64,000 nt of DNA from Variovorax paradoxus B4. GTDB lineage: Bacteria; Pseudomonadota; Gammaproteobacteria; Burkholderiales; Burkholderiaceae_C. Every line of letters starts with the position of its first letter. The first letter of the stretch is position 1. The notes beneath the pieces were generated by a model. The model was not told where the DNA came from, made no database searches, and saw nothing but the letters and a program-made list of their open reading frames with translations. The position numbers and the translations under genes are program-made. The DNA is taken from assembly GCF_000463015.1 (NCBI RefSeq), contig NC_022234.1, positions 1,054,001 through 1,118,000 on the forward strand. Reading direction: 5' to 3'. Below, piece after piece: positions 8,118-16,481 of this stretch.

Positions 8118-8978
8118 TCAACGTGTCTTGGGAAACAGTCCCTGCGGCCGCAGCACCAGCACCGCGAGGAACACCAGATGGCCGAACCAGATGCCCCAGC
8201 CCGGGTCGATGCGAAAGCCCACCTGCTGCGCGATCCCGAGGATCATGGCGCCGGCCAGCGTGCCCCAGAACGAGCCCATGCCGCCGATGATCACGGCCTC
8301 GAAGGCGAACAGCAGCAGCAGCGGGCCGTCCGACGGCGACACCGTGGTGCGCATGCCCTGCAGCGCGCCGGCGATCGCTATCAGCACGAAGGCGATGCCC
8401 GTGGCCAGCGCGTAGACCTGCTTTGCCCTGAGGCCCATCAGCTCGGCGATCTCGCGGTCGTCGGAAACCGCGCGGAAGGTCCGGCCCAGCGGCGTGCGCG
8501 CGAACATCCACTGCATCGCGGCCGTCGCCGCCAGCGCAACGGCCAGGATCACCAGCGGCAGCGCGCCCAGCGCCAGCGAATCGCCGAGCGGCACCGATGC
8601 GGTGGCCAGCGCACCCACTTCGATCGCGCGCGGATCGGCCGAGAACAGCTCCAGCAGCAGGTTCTGGATCACGATCGACAGGCCGAAGGTCACGACCAGC
8701 GAAGGCAGCGGGTCCTTGCCCAGCGTGCCGTTGAGCACGTGGCGCTGCAGCAGGTAGCCGAAGCCGAAGGCCAGCGGCAGCACCGCGAGCACCACGCCCC
8801 AAGGCACGGCCGCGCCGGTCATCGAGACGCCGGCAATCACCGCAAAGGCGCCCAGGATGATGAAGTCGCCCTGCGCGGTGTTGGTCAGCCGCATGACGCC
8901 GAACATCAGCGACTGGCCGAGCGCGAACAGGGTGTAGAGGCCGCCGAGCAGCACGCCCTGGAGCAGGGTTTCAAGCAT
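8118..8978 (-). CDS. Liv-type ABC transporter permease (LivH-like)
   Basis: This is a 286-residue integral membrane protein. It begins MLETLLQGVLLGGLYTLFAL, the standard N terminus of LivH permeases, and has about eight hydrophobic helices. The segment FRAVSDDREIAELMGLRAKQ near residue 160 is the cytoplasmic coupling loop that contacts the ATPases. It pairs with the LivM-like permease. Its start overlaps the LivF stop by eight bases and its stop is 11 bases before LivM, consistent with tight co-translation. The expected role is substrate translocation across the inner membrane. Confidence 0.92.
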   Translation of the reverse strand: MLETLLQGVLLGGLYTLFALGQSLMFGVMRLTNTAQGDFIILGAFAVIAGVSMTGAAVPWGVVLAVLPLAFGFGYLLQRHVLNGTLGKDPLPSLVVTFGLSIVIQNLLLELFSADPRAIEVGALATASVPLGDSLALGALPLVILAVALAATAAMQWMFARTPLGRTFRAVSDDREIAELMGLRAKQVYALATGIAFVLIAIAGALQGMRTTVSPSDGPLLLLFAFEAVIIGGMGSFWGTLAGAMILGIAQQVGFRIDPGWGIWFGHLVFLAVLVLRPQGLFPKTR

Positions 8979-9687
8979 GGCTGTCCTCCATGCCGAAATA
9001 GGCCTGCGAGATCTGCTCTGGCGTGAGTTCGTCCGAGCGCCCCGTGAGCGACACGCGCCCGTCCTGGAAGCAGTAGACGCGCTGCGACACCTGCCGCGCC
9101 ATGCGCACGTCCTGCTCCACGATCACGACCGTCATGCCCTCCCCCGTGATGGCCGGCATGGCCGCATAGATCTCGCGGATGACGATCGGTGCGAGGCCGA
9201 GCGACAGCTCGTCGCACAGCAGCACCTCAGGGTTGCTCATGAGCGCGCGGCCGAGCGCCACCATCTGCTGCTGCCCGCCCGACAGCGAGGTGGCCGGCTG
9301 GCGCCGCTTCTCGGCGAGGATGGGAAACAGCTCGTACAGGCGCCGCAGGTTCCACGGCCCCGCGCGGCGCGGCGTGGCGCCCATCAGCAGGTTCTCCTCG
9401 ACGTCGAGGCTCGGAAACAGGCGCCGGCCTTCCGGCACCATCGCCAGGCCGCGCCGCACGATCTCGCCGGGCGGCAGGCCGCCGATCGCCTCGCCCTTGA
9501 AGCGGATCGCCTCGCGCGGCGCGCGCAGCAGCCCCGTGAGGCTCTTGAGGAAGGTGGACTTGCCCGCGCCGTTGGCACCGATGATCGCCACCAGCTCGCC
9601 GGCGGCCAGCGTGAAGTCGATGCCGAACAGCGCCTGCGCGTCGCCATAGAAGGCCTGCAGGCCGTGGGTGTCGAGCAGCGCGGTCAT
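8971..9687 (-). CDS. Liv-type ABC transporter ATP-binding protein (LivF-like)
   Basis: This is a 238-residue ABC ATPase. It has Walker A GANGAGKST near residues 36-44, an intact signature LSGGQQQ, and a Walker B ending VLLCDEL followed by SLGLAP. The C-terminal region after IVEQDV is typical of LivF. It is one of two ATPases driving the importer encoded at 6940-11665. Its ATG overlaps the stop of the LivG-like gene as ATGA. The signature motif is canonical here, in contrast to its partner ATPase. Confidence 0.93.
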   Translation of the reverse strand: MTALLDTHGLQAFYGDAQALFGIDFTLAAGELVAIIGANGAGKSTFLKSLTGLLRAPREAIRFKGEAIGGLPPGEIVRRGLAMVPEGRRLFPSLDVEENLLMGATPRRAGPWNLRRLYELFPILAEKRRQPATSLSGGQQQMVALGRALMSNPEVLLCDELSLGLAPIVIREIYAAMPAITGEGMTVVIVEQDVRMARQVSQRVYCFQDGRVSLTGRSDELTPEQISQAYFGMEDSHA

Positions 9688-10403
9688 GCCTCGATCCCCA
9701 TGTACACGCGCCGCACCTCGGGGTCGTTCATCACGGCGCGCGGCGCGCCTTGCGCGAGCTGCTGCCCGAAGTTGATGACGAACAGCCGGTCGGCCAGCGA
9801 CAGCAGCGCATGCACCACGTGCTCGATCCAGATCATGGTCACGCCGCGCGCCTTGATGCGTTTCAGCTCCGCCACCAGCACCGCGGCCTCGGGCTCGGTG
9901 AGCCCGCCCGCGATCTCGTCGAGCAGCAGCAGGCGCGGGTTCGTCGCGAGCGCGCGCGCCAGCTCGAGCCGCTTGCGGTCGAGCAGCGTGAGGCCGCCGG
10001 CCGGCTTGTTGGCGTGCGCCGCGAGCCCGGTCTGGCCCAGCACCTCGTGCGCCGTCTGCCACGCCTCGCGCTCGGCCTGCTGCCCGCCGAAGCAGGCGGC
10101 GGTCACGAGGTTCTCGAACACGCTCATGTTCCCGAAGGGTTGCGGCACCTGGTAGCTGCGGCCGATGCCGGCGCGGCAGCGCTGGTGCGGGCGCAGCCGC
10201 GTCACGTCGCGGCCCGCGTATTCCACGCGGCCGGCGTCGACGCGCGCATCGCCCGAGATCAGGTTGAACAGCGTGGTCTTGCCCGCGCCGTTGGGGCCGA
10301 GAATGCCCAGCGTCTCGCCCTCGGCCACCGCCAGCGTGATGCCGTCGGTGACCTTGAGCGCCCCGAAGGACTTGCTCACGCCGTGCAATGCCAGCAGCGT
10401 CAT
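9684..10403 (-). CDS. Liv-type ABC transporter ATP-binding protein (LivG-like), odd signature
   Basis: This is a 239-residue ABC ATPase with Walker A GPNGAGKTT at about 36-44 and a Q-loop in GRSYQVPQPF. The segment where the LSGGQ or LAYGQQ signature is expected reads LTLLDRKRLELAR (138-150), and Walker B is LLLLDEIAGGLT, with Ile instead of the usual Pro after DE. The rest matches LivG proteins. I believe a sub-branch of Liv-type ATPases shares this altered signature, so it is probably functional. It overlaps the binding-protein stop and the LivF start by four bases each. Confidence 0.88.
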   Translation of the reverse strand: MTLLALHGVSKSFGALKVTDGITLAVAEGETLGILGPNGAGKTTLFNLISGDARVDAGRVEYAGRDVTRLRPHQRCRAGIGRSYQVPQPFGNMSVFENLVTAACFGGQQAEREAWQTAHEVLGQTGLAAHANKPAGGLTLLDRKRLELARALATNPRLLLLDEIAGGLTEPEAAVLVAELKRIKARGVTMIWIEHVVHALLSLADRLFVINFGQQLAQGAPRAVMNDPEVRRVYMGIEA

Positions 10404-11665
10404 GGCAGCGGCCGGAGCAGGCGCAGCGTGCCGCTGGTCGGGATCGTCCTGGCGGCCTCGTTGTTCACCAGGGTCAGCTCCACCTTGCGCTGCGTGCCCT
10501 TGCCCCACTGGCCGAGCACCAGCGGCGTCTTGCTGACGTTCTTGAACGGGCCTTGCCCGCCCCATTTCACGGGGCCGACCACGGAGTCGATCGATGTCGC
10601 GGCCACGGCGTCGCGCACGTCGCCGGCCTTCAGCGACTTCGAACGCGACAGCGCGTTCGCCGCCACCTCGAACAGCGCATGCGCGAAGCCGATGGGCTGG
10701 GTCCACTGCTTCTTCGTGCCGGCCTCGTAGGCCTCGGCCAGCGCCTTGGCGCTTTGCTGCGTGAGGCTGGAGGTGAACGGATGCGACGGGCTCCACCACA
10801 CCTCGGTGGAGAGGCCGTCGCCCAGCTCGCCCAGCGCCTCGATGGCGCCCGGGAACAGCAGGGCCTTGCCGAGCGTGATCACCTTGGGCCGGAAGCCCTG
10901 CTGCCGCGCCTGCGTGAGGAAGGTCTTGGCATCGGGCGGGATCACCACGCCGGTGACGATCTCGACGTTGTCGCGCTTGAAGGCCGCGATCTGCGCGCTG
11001 AAGTCCTGCGTGCCGTTCTGGAAGCGGCCGGGGTCGGTGAGCGTGAAGCCCATCTGCGCGAGCGGCTTCGGAAAGCCCAGCTCCTTGTCGCCCCAGGCAT
11101 TGCCGTCGCCGTCGTTGGGAAACAGGCCGCCGACCTTCTTGTTGGTGGCCACGGTCTTCCAGCCGTTGGTGAAGTTGGCGATGACGTCCTCGAGCCCCCA
11201 GAACAGGTGATAGGTCCAGTTGAAGCCCTTCGCGGGATCGCCCTTGCGGCCGAAGAACCAGGGCTGCCACGGCACCACGCTGGAGATGCACGGCACCTCG
11301 TTGAGTTCGCAGGCATCGCTGACCGGGTTGGCGGTCTCGGGCGTGCCGGCGGTGAGCACGAGCGCGACCTTGTCCTTCAGGATCAGGTCATTGGCGACCT
11401 CGCCCGCGCGGTTGGGGTTCGACTGGCTGTCCTTGAGCACGATCTGCACGGCGTATTTCCTGCCGCCCACGGTGAGGCCGTCCTTGAAGGCGGCCTTCAT
11501 CTGCTCGATCACCCACTTGTCGGCCTCGCCGAAGGGCGCGAGCGGCCCGGTCTGGGGCGACACGTAGCCGATCTTCAGCGTGTCGGCGGCGAACACCAGC
11601 GGCGTGGCGCCCGTGGCGGCGAGCGCAGCCGCGGCCTGCGTGAACTGTCTGCGGTTGAATGTCAT
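10400..11665 (-). CDS. Periplasmic binding protein of Liv-type ABC importer
   Basis: This 421-residue protein is a Leu/Ile/Val-binding-protein-like receptor (periplasmic binding protein type 1). Its N terminus, NRRQFTQAAAALAATG, is a twin-arginine-type signal peptide ending near VFA, suggesting folded export. The mature part starts DTLKIGYVSPQTGPLAPFG, typical for aromatic-compound and branched-chain amino acid receptors. It lies between hapF and the ATPase genes in the hydroquinone operon. By context it most likely captures hydroquinone-related aromatics or a precursor. The ligand cannot be read from sequence. Confidence 0.9.
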   Translation of the reverse strand: MTFNRRQFTQAAAALAATGATPLVFAADTLKIGYVSPQTGPLAPFGEADKWVIEQMKAAFKDGLTVGGRKYAVQIVLKDSQSNPNRAGEVANDLILKDKVALVLTAGTPETANPVSDACELNEVPCISSVVPWQPWFFGRKGDPAKGFNWTYHLFWGLEDVIANFTNGWKTVATNKKVGGLFPNDGDGNAWGDKELGFPKPLAQMGFTLTDPGRFQNGTQDFSAQIAAFKRDNVEIVTGVVIPPDAKTFLTQARQQGFRPKVITLGKALLFPGAIEALGELGDGLSTEVWWSPSHPFTSSLTQQSAKALAEAYEAGTKKQWTQPIGFAHALFEVAANALSRSKSLKAGDVRDAVAATSIDSVVGPVKWGGQGPFKNVSKTPLVLGQWGKGTQRKVELTLVNNEAARTIPTSGTLRLLRPLP

Positions 11666-11720
11666 GGTTGTCTCCTTCGTTGGTCGTCTGTGTCTGAGCC
11701 TGCCTGTGTGCGCTTCGCGG

Positions 11721-12788
11721 CTAGCCCGGCGGCTCGCCGTCGAAGGCGCGCTGCAGCAGTGCGCGGATCGCGTCGCGTTCGGCCGGGCCGAAGGGCCGCG
11801 GGTTCCAGTACGGGTTGGCGACGGCGATGTCGGCCGCGCGGTCGAGGTCGGCGGCACGCATGCCGATGTCCTTGAGTGCCACCGGCGCGCCGTTGTCGCG
11901 CGCCAGCGCATGGACAGCCGCCGGTGCCGACGCGCCGCCGAGCGCGCGCGCGATGCGTGCCATGGCACGCGGCGCGGCCGGCGCGTTGAATGCGAGCGCG
12001 TGCGGCAGCACCACCGTGTGCACTTCGGCGTGCGGCAGGTTGAAGCTGCCGCCCAGCGTGTGGCACAGCTTGTGGTGCAGGGCCATGCCCACCGCGCCGA
12101 GCACGCTGCCGCACAGCCACGCGCCGTAGAGCGCGTCCGAGCGCGCCGCCAGGTCGTCGGGCTGCGCACGGATGGCGGGCAACGCGCGTGCGAGCGCGGC
12201 AATGCCCTCCTCGGCCATCAGGTCCATCACCGGATTGCTGTCCTGCGCGTACAGGCCTTCGGCCGCATGCGCGATGGCGTTGATGCCGCTGGTCACGCTC
12301 AGGCCCACGGGCAGCGTGCGCGACAGCTCGGGGTCGTAGATCACGGTGCGCGGCAGCACGCGCGGGTCCTTGCCGGTCTTCTTCAGGCCGTTCTCGGTGA
12401 GGCCGTAGATCGGCGTCATCTCGCTGCCCGCGTAGGTGGTGGGAATGGCGACGATCGGCAGCCCCGATTCCAGCGCGATGGCCTTGCCCAGCCCGGTGGT
12501 AGAGCCGCCGCCGAGCGCCACGGCGCAGTCGGCGCCGACCCGGCGCGCCAGCTCGCGTGCCTCGCGCGCGGTCTCGATGGGCACATGCATCACGGCGCGG
12601 TCGAACAGGCCGGCCGCCTGCGCGCCGAGCGAGGCCGCCACGCGCTCGGCCTGCGGCCGCTGCTCGGGCGTGCAGAGCAACAGCGCCCTTTTTGCGCCCA
12701 GCGCATCGATCTCGCGCGCCAGGTGGCGCAGCGAACCGGCGCCGAACACCACGCGCTGCGGATGGGTGGTGTGGATGAAGTCGTGCAT
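11721..12788 (-). CDS. hapF: Maleylacetate reductase (iron-containing alcohol dehydrogenase family)
   Basis: This 355-residue protein is a maleylacetate reductase, reducing maleylacetate to 3-oxoadipate with NAD(P)H. Family features are the N-terminal F-G-A-G-S motif (VVFGAGSLRHL), the nucleotide-binding ALGGGSTTGLGKA, and AIPTTYAGSEMT. The helical C-terminal half has HAAEGLYA, HHKLCHTLGG and LPHAEVHTVVLPH, where His residues occupy the metal-site region. The length matches the family. It corresponds to hapF of the 4-hydroxyacetophenone pathway in P. fluorescens ACB. It sits 20 bases after the Bug gene and 55 bases before the ABC binding-protein gene. Confidence 0.92.
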   Translation of the reverse strand: MHDFIHTTHPQRVVFGAGSLRHLAREIDALGAKRALLLCTPEQRPQAERVAASLGAQAAGLFDRAVMHVPIETAREARELARRVGADCAVALGGGSTTGLGKAIALESGLPIVAIPTTYAGSEMTPIYGLTENGLKKTGKDPRVLPRTVIYDPELSRTLPVGLSVTSGINAIAHAAEGLYAQDSNPVMDLMAEEGIAALARALPAIRAQPDDLAARSDALYGAWLCGSVLGAVGMALHHKLCHTLGGSFNLPHAEVHTVVLPHALAFNAPAAPRAMARIARALGGASAPAAVHALARDNGAPVALKDIGMRAADLDRAADIAVANPYWNPRPFGPAERDAIRALLQRAFDGEPPG

Positions 12789-12808
12789 GGCGCGTTCCTG
12801 CCGTCCGT

Positions 12809-13783
12809 CTATTCCAGGCTCAGGCGACGTTCGCGCACCAGGCGGGCCCACTTGTCCTGCTCGGTGCGCAGCACGGCGGCGAACTGCTCGGGCGTGTTGG
12901 CGATGCCCGTCAGGCCCCGTTCGCGCAGCCGCTGCTGGAATGCGGGCTCGGTCACCGCCTTGCGCACCTCGGCCTGCAGCCGGTCGACCACGGCGCGCGG
13001 CGTACCGGCCGGGGCGAGCAGGCCGACCCAGGAGTTCACCTCGAAGCCCGGGTAGCCGCTCTCGGCCACGGTCGGCACCTCGGCATAGGCGGACGCGCGC
13101 TGCGCGCCGGTCTGCGCCAGGGCGCGCAGCCGGCCGGCGTTGACGTGCGGCTGGGCGAGCACGGCCGAAAGGAACATCATCTCGACCTGTCCGCCCAGCA
13201 GGTCCTGCTGGGCCGGGCCGCCGCCGCGGTAGGGAATGTGCGTGACGAAAGTGCCGCTCACGGCCTTGAAGTATTCGGCCGTGAGATGGTTGCTCGACCC
13301 CGGGCCGACGCTTGCGTAGTTGAGGCCGCCCGGCTGCGCCTTGAGCAGCCCGATGAAGCGCTGGAAATCCTTGGCCTGGACCTTCGGGTTGACCACCAGC
13401 ACCAGCGGGTTGCTCGCGACCTGGGTCACGGGCTGCAGGTCCTTCGCGATGTCGAAGCTCAGCTTCGGATAGACCAGCGGATAGGTGGCGTAGCTGTCGA
13501 ACACCATCAGCAGCGTGTGGCCGTCGGGTGCCGCGCGCGCCACCTCGGCCGCCGCCAGCGTGCCGCCGGCGCCGCTGCGGTTGTCGACGATCACGGTCTG
13601 GCCGAGCGCGGCCTGCAGGCGCGGCTGCAGCTGGCGCGCGACGGTGTCGACGATGCCGCCCGGCGGGAAGCCGACGACCAGCCGCACGGGCTTGGCGGGC
13701 CAGGCCTGGGGCTGGGCCTGGACGGCGACGCCCAGCAGCAGCATGCAGGCGGCCAGCGCCCGGGAAAGGATCGGAAAGGACAT
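12809..13783 (-). CDS. Bug-family tripartite tricarboxylate transporter receptor
   Basis: This 324-residue periplasmic Bug receptor has a signal peptide ending around VQAQPQA, then PAKPVRLVVGFPPGGIVDTVAR and IVDNRSGAGG, the family's ligand-binding loops. It lies inside the hydroquinone operon between hapE (32 bases upstream) and hapF (20 bases downstream). The operon therefore encodes two unrelated kinds of periplasmic receptor. It may bind an aromatic acid or a dicarboxylate released by the pathway. No TctA/TctB permease is present in the window. Confidence 0.92.
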   Translation of the reverse strand: MSFPILSRALAACMLLLGVAVQAQPQAWPAKPVRLVVGFPPGGIVDTVARQLQPRLQAALGQTVIVDNRSGAGGTLAAAEVARAAPDGHTLLMVFDSYATYPLVYPKLSFDIAKDLQPVTQVASNPLVLVVNPKVQAKDFQRFIGLLKAQPGGLNYASVGPGSSNHLTAEYFKAVSGTFVTHIPYRGGGPAQQDLLGGQVEMMFLSAVLAQPHVNAGRLRALAQTGAQRASAYAEVPTVAESGYPGFEVNSWVGLLAPAGTPRAVVDRLQAEVRKAVTEPAFQQRLRERGLTGIANTPEQFAAVLRTEQDKWARLVRERRLSLE

Positions 13784-13815
13784 CGTGTGCGCCCGGTGAA
13801 TTGAAAGGAAAGAAG

Positions 13816-15324
13816 TCAGCGCACGAAGTGCGGCGGAATCTGCGCGTCGACGTTGACCCACACGCTCTTGACCTGCGTGTACTCGCGCATCGCGTCGAAG
13901 CCCATCTCGCGGCCGTAGCCGCTCTGGCCCACGCCGCCGAAGGGCGAGCCGGGGTTCACGCGCTTGTAGCTGTTGATCCAGACCATGCCGGCGTGCAGAT
14001 CGCGCGCCACCTTGTGGGCGCGCTGCAGGTCGCGGGTCCACAGGCCGCTGCCCAGGCCGTAGTCGGTGCCGTTGGCGATCTGCATCGCCTCCTCGTCGGT
14101 CTTGAAGGTGAGCACGGTGACGAAGGGGCCGAACACTTCTTCCTGTGCCACGCGGTCCTTGTACGACTTCGCACGCACCACGGTCGGCGCCACGTAGCAG
14201 CCCTGTGCGAGATCGCCGCCGGGCGACTTTCCGCCTGCCAGTACCTCGCCGCCCTGCCCTTGCGCAACCTCGACGTAGCTCAGCACGCGGTCGCGATGCT
14301 GGACGCTTGTGAGCGGGCCCATCTCGGTGTTCTCGTCGAGCGGATTGCCCAGGCGGATGGACTGCGCGAGCGCGATGAACTGCTCGAGGAAGGCATCGGC
14401 GATCTTCTCGTGCAGCATCAGCCGCGAGCCCGCGATGCAGGCCTGCCCCTGGTTGTGGAAGATGGCCCAGGCGCTGCCGTTCACGGCGGCCTGCAGGTTC
14501 GCATCCTCGAACACGATGTTGGGTCCCTTGCCGCCGAGTTCGAGCTGCACTTTTTTCAGATTGCCCGCACTGGCCTGCACGATGCGCCGGCCTGTCGCCG
14601 TGCTGCCGGTGAAAGCAATCTTGGCGATCTCCGGATGCTCGGCGATGTACTGGCCCGCGACGCTGCCCAGGCCCGGCAGCATGTTGACCACGCCCGGTGG
14701 CAAGCCAGCCTCGGCCATCAGCTCGGCGATGCGCAGCGAGGTGAGCGGCGTGATCTCGGCCGGCTTCATCACGATGCAGTTGCCGGCCGCGAGCGCGGGC
14801 GCCATCTTCCAGCTCGTGAACATCAGCGGAAAGTTCCACGGCACCACCTGCCCGACAATGCCGACCGGTTCGCGCAGCGTGTAGTTGAGGAAGCCCTCCT
14901 CCACCGGAATGGTCTCGCCCTGGAACTTGTCGGCCATGCCGCCGAAGTAGCGGAAGCACGCCGCCGTGCGCGGCACGTCGAGCCGGCGCGAATCGCGGAT
15001 CGGGTGGCCGGTGTCGAGCGACTCGAGCCGCGCGAGTTCTTCGCCGTTGGCCTCGATCAGGTCGGCGAGCCTGAGCAGGATGCGGCCGCGGTCGGCGGCA
15101 GCCATGCGGCTCCACGCCGGGAACGCACGCTTCGCGGCAGCGACGGCCTTGTCGACGTCGGCCTTGCCTGCGAGCGCGACATGGGCGATGGGCGTGTTGT
15201 CGTGCGGATTGAGCGTGGCCAGGGTCTCGCCGGATTCGGCGTCGACGAAGCGGCCGTCGATGAAGAGCTGGTGGCGGATGGGCGTACGCAGGCCTACCGC
15301 AGCGGCAATGTCATTGGGCTTCAT
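13816..15324 (-). CDS. hapE: 4-hydroxymuconic semialdehyde dehydrogenase (aldehyde dehydrogenase family)
   Basis: This is a 502-residue NAD(P)-dependent aldehyde dehydrogenase with the full family signature: VPWNFPL near residue 161, GSTATGRR at 240-247, catalytic Glu262 in LELGGKGPN and catalytic Cys296 in NQGQACIAG. The general family is certain. The specific role, oxidation of 4-hydroxymuconic semialdehyde toward maleylacetate, is inferred from its place directly after the two hydroquinone dioxygenase subunits and before maleylacetate reductase, the hapCDEF order. The 111-base gap upstream holds an inverted repeat element. Confidence 0.9.
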   Translation of the reverse strand: MKPNDIAAAVGLRTPIRHQLFIDGRFVDAESGETLATLNPHDNTPIAHVALAGKADVDKAVAAAKRAFPAWSRMAAADRGRILLRLADLIEANGEELARLESLDTGHPIRDSRRLDVPRTAACFRYFGGMADKFQGETIPVEEGFLNYTLREPVGIVGQVVPWNFPLMFTSWKMAPALAAGNCIVMKPAEITPLTSLRIAELMAEAGLPPGVVNMLPGLGSVAGQYIAEHPEIAKIAFTGSTATGRRIVQASAGNLKKVQLELGGKGPNIVFEDANLQAAVNGSAWAIFHNQGQACIAGSRLMLHEKIADAFLEQFIALAQSIRLGNPLDENTEMGPLTSVQHRDRVLSYVEVAQGQGGEVLAGGKSPGGDLAQGCYVAPTVVRAKSYKDRVAQEEVFGPFVTVLTFKTDEEAMQIANGTDYGLGSGLWTRDLQRAHKVARDLHAGMVWINSYKRVNPGSPFGGVGQSGYGREMGFDAMREYTQVKSVWVNVDAQIPPHFVR

Positions 15325-15336
15325 GTCTTTGCATTT

Positions 15337-15431
15337 CTCCCTCGCCCCTTGGGGAGAGGGTGGGGGTGAGGGGCGGCGGCGGCACGGACGCCACCCTCAC
15401 CCCAGCCCTCTCCCGCACGCGGGAGAGGGGG
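15337..15431. repeat. REP-like inverted repeat pair in the operon
   Basis: Two inverted copies of a purine/pyrimidine-biased unit lie between hapD and hapE. The right copy reads CCCTCACCCCAGCCCTCTCC from 15394. The left copy, 15337-15373, is its complement with small changes (GGGGAGAGGGTGGGGGTGAG). The right copy also closes a short hairpin, CCCTCTCCC-GCACGC-GGGAGAGGG. The unit resembles widespread repetitive extragenic palindromes of beta- and gammaproteobacteria. It may stabilise or partly terminate the transcript between the dioxygenase and dehydrogenase genes. Confidence 0.75.
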
Positions 15432-15435
15432 CCAT

Positions 15436-16443
15436 TCAGAACTCGACCGGGATCTCCGGGCTCTCGCCCTTCTGGATCTCGTACACCAGGCTCGGCGAGC
15501 CGTTCTCCCACACCAGCAGCATCGAGCGCTTCGGGCTGAAACCCTGGTGGCGGCAGTAGGCGGGCATGGCGGCCATGTCGCCGGCCTTCATGATCACGCG
15601 GGCCATGGGCCTGCCGGTGTTCTTGTCGCCGCAATCCCAGTGGATCTCGTCGGTCATCTGGAAGAACCACTCGACGCGGTCGTTGCCGTGGATGATCGGC
15701 AGGATGTGCTCCTCGGTCGTCGGGCACATGTAGCTGTGCTTCACCACCGAGGTGAAGCTCGGGTTCCACGTGACCTGCGAGCGGCTCAGGAAGCCGAAGA
15801 GGTTGAAGGCGTGCACCTCGTTCTCGAAGCCGGGCTCGGGGTGCAGCTCGGGCTGCGCCTGCGGCACGTCGGCGAAGGCACGATTGACCGGTGCGCCGCG
15901 CTCGTCGCTGCGCAGGTCGAGGTCGCCCTTCAGGCCCACGCAGCGCTTGGCCAGTTCGCGCGCCCTCGTGATCTTGGCGGTGTTGTTGCCCTTCTTGCGG
16001 CCGTAGGGCGAGCCGGTCTCCTGCGGCGCCGCAAAGGGGTCGAAGGCCTCGTTGGTCCAGTCGTCGAGCATGGCCTCGAAGGTGGCGCGGATCTGCGCGG
16101 TCGGAAAGTTCTCGAGCAGGTCGATGCCCGCGTCCTTCATCGTGCCGTTGAAGCTCCCGGCGTAGAGGTCGACCGACTCGTAGTGGTTGACGGTGCCGAA
16201 TACATCGTCGAAATTGACCCAGCCGTAGAAAAAGCCCCAGGCCACGTCGCGCATCAATGCGCGCAGGTAGCTGCCGGCGTCCATGGTGTGGCTCATCGGG
16301 CGACCGTCGCGGGTCTTCCAGCCGATGTGCACGAAATACTCGTCGCGGCGGAAGCTGAAGCTGCCGAGCGAGAAATCCTTGTAGCCGAGCGTGGCGTCGG
16401 GCTGGGACGCGATCACCTTGGCGAGTTCAGCGGGTGCGTTCAT
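15436..16443 (-). CDS. hapD: Hydroquinone dioxygenase large subunit
   Basis: This 335-residue protein matches the large subunit of the two-component iron(II) hydroquinone 1,2-dioxygenase, which opens hydroquinone to 4-hydroxymuconic semialdehyde. I recognise the N-terminal TLGYKDFSLGSFSFRRDEYF and the cupin-like C-terminal half with HILPIIHGNDRVEWFFQM and a late His-rich MPAYCRHQGFS. HapD of P. fluorescens ACB is similar in length. The start at 16443 follows the small-subunit gene by 38 bases. Pairing with a recognisable small subunit, an aldehyde dehydrogenase and maleylacetate reductase makes the assignment strong. Confidence 0.9.
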   Translation of the reverse strand: MNAPAELAKVIASQPDATLGYKDFSLGSFSFRRDEYFVHIGWKTRDGRPMSHTMDAGSYLRALMRDVAWGFFYGWVNFDDVFGTVNHYESVDLYAGSFNGTMKDAGIDLLENFPTAQIRATFEAMLDDWTNEAFDPFAAPQETGSPYGRKKGNNTAKITRARELAKRCVGLKGDLDLRSDERGAPVNRAFADVPQAQPELHPEPGFENEVHAFNLFGFLSRSQVTWNPSFTSVVKHSYMCPTTEEHILPIIHGNDRVEWFFQMTDEIHWDCGDKNTGRPMARVIMKAGDMAAMPAYCRHQGFSPKRSMLLVWENGSPSLVYEIQKGESPEIPVEF

Positions 16444-16481
16444 GGTGTGTGGCTCCTGGTGCGGTTGGTTCGGCGTTGGCT

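Noticed and set aside
10388..15369. Long plus-strand open frames opposite the ABC and hapE genes (10388-11875, 11580-13055, 13528-15369)
   Set aside because: They are rich in Arg, Ala and Gln/His and lack known domains. They are antisense to well-recognised genes and arise from the high G+C third codon position.
15394..15431. Hairpin after hapD taken as an intrinsic terminator
   Set aside because: It belongs to an inverted pair of REP-like units, has no T-run, and downstream operon genes depend on read-through.
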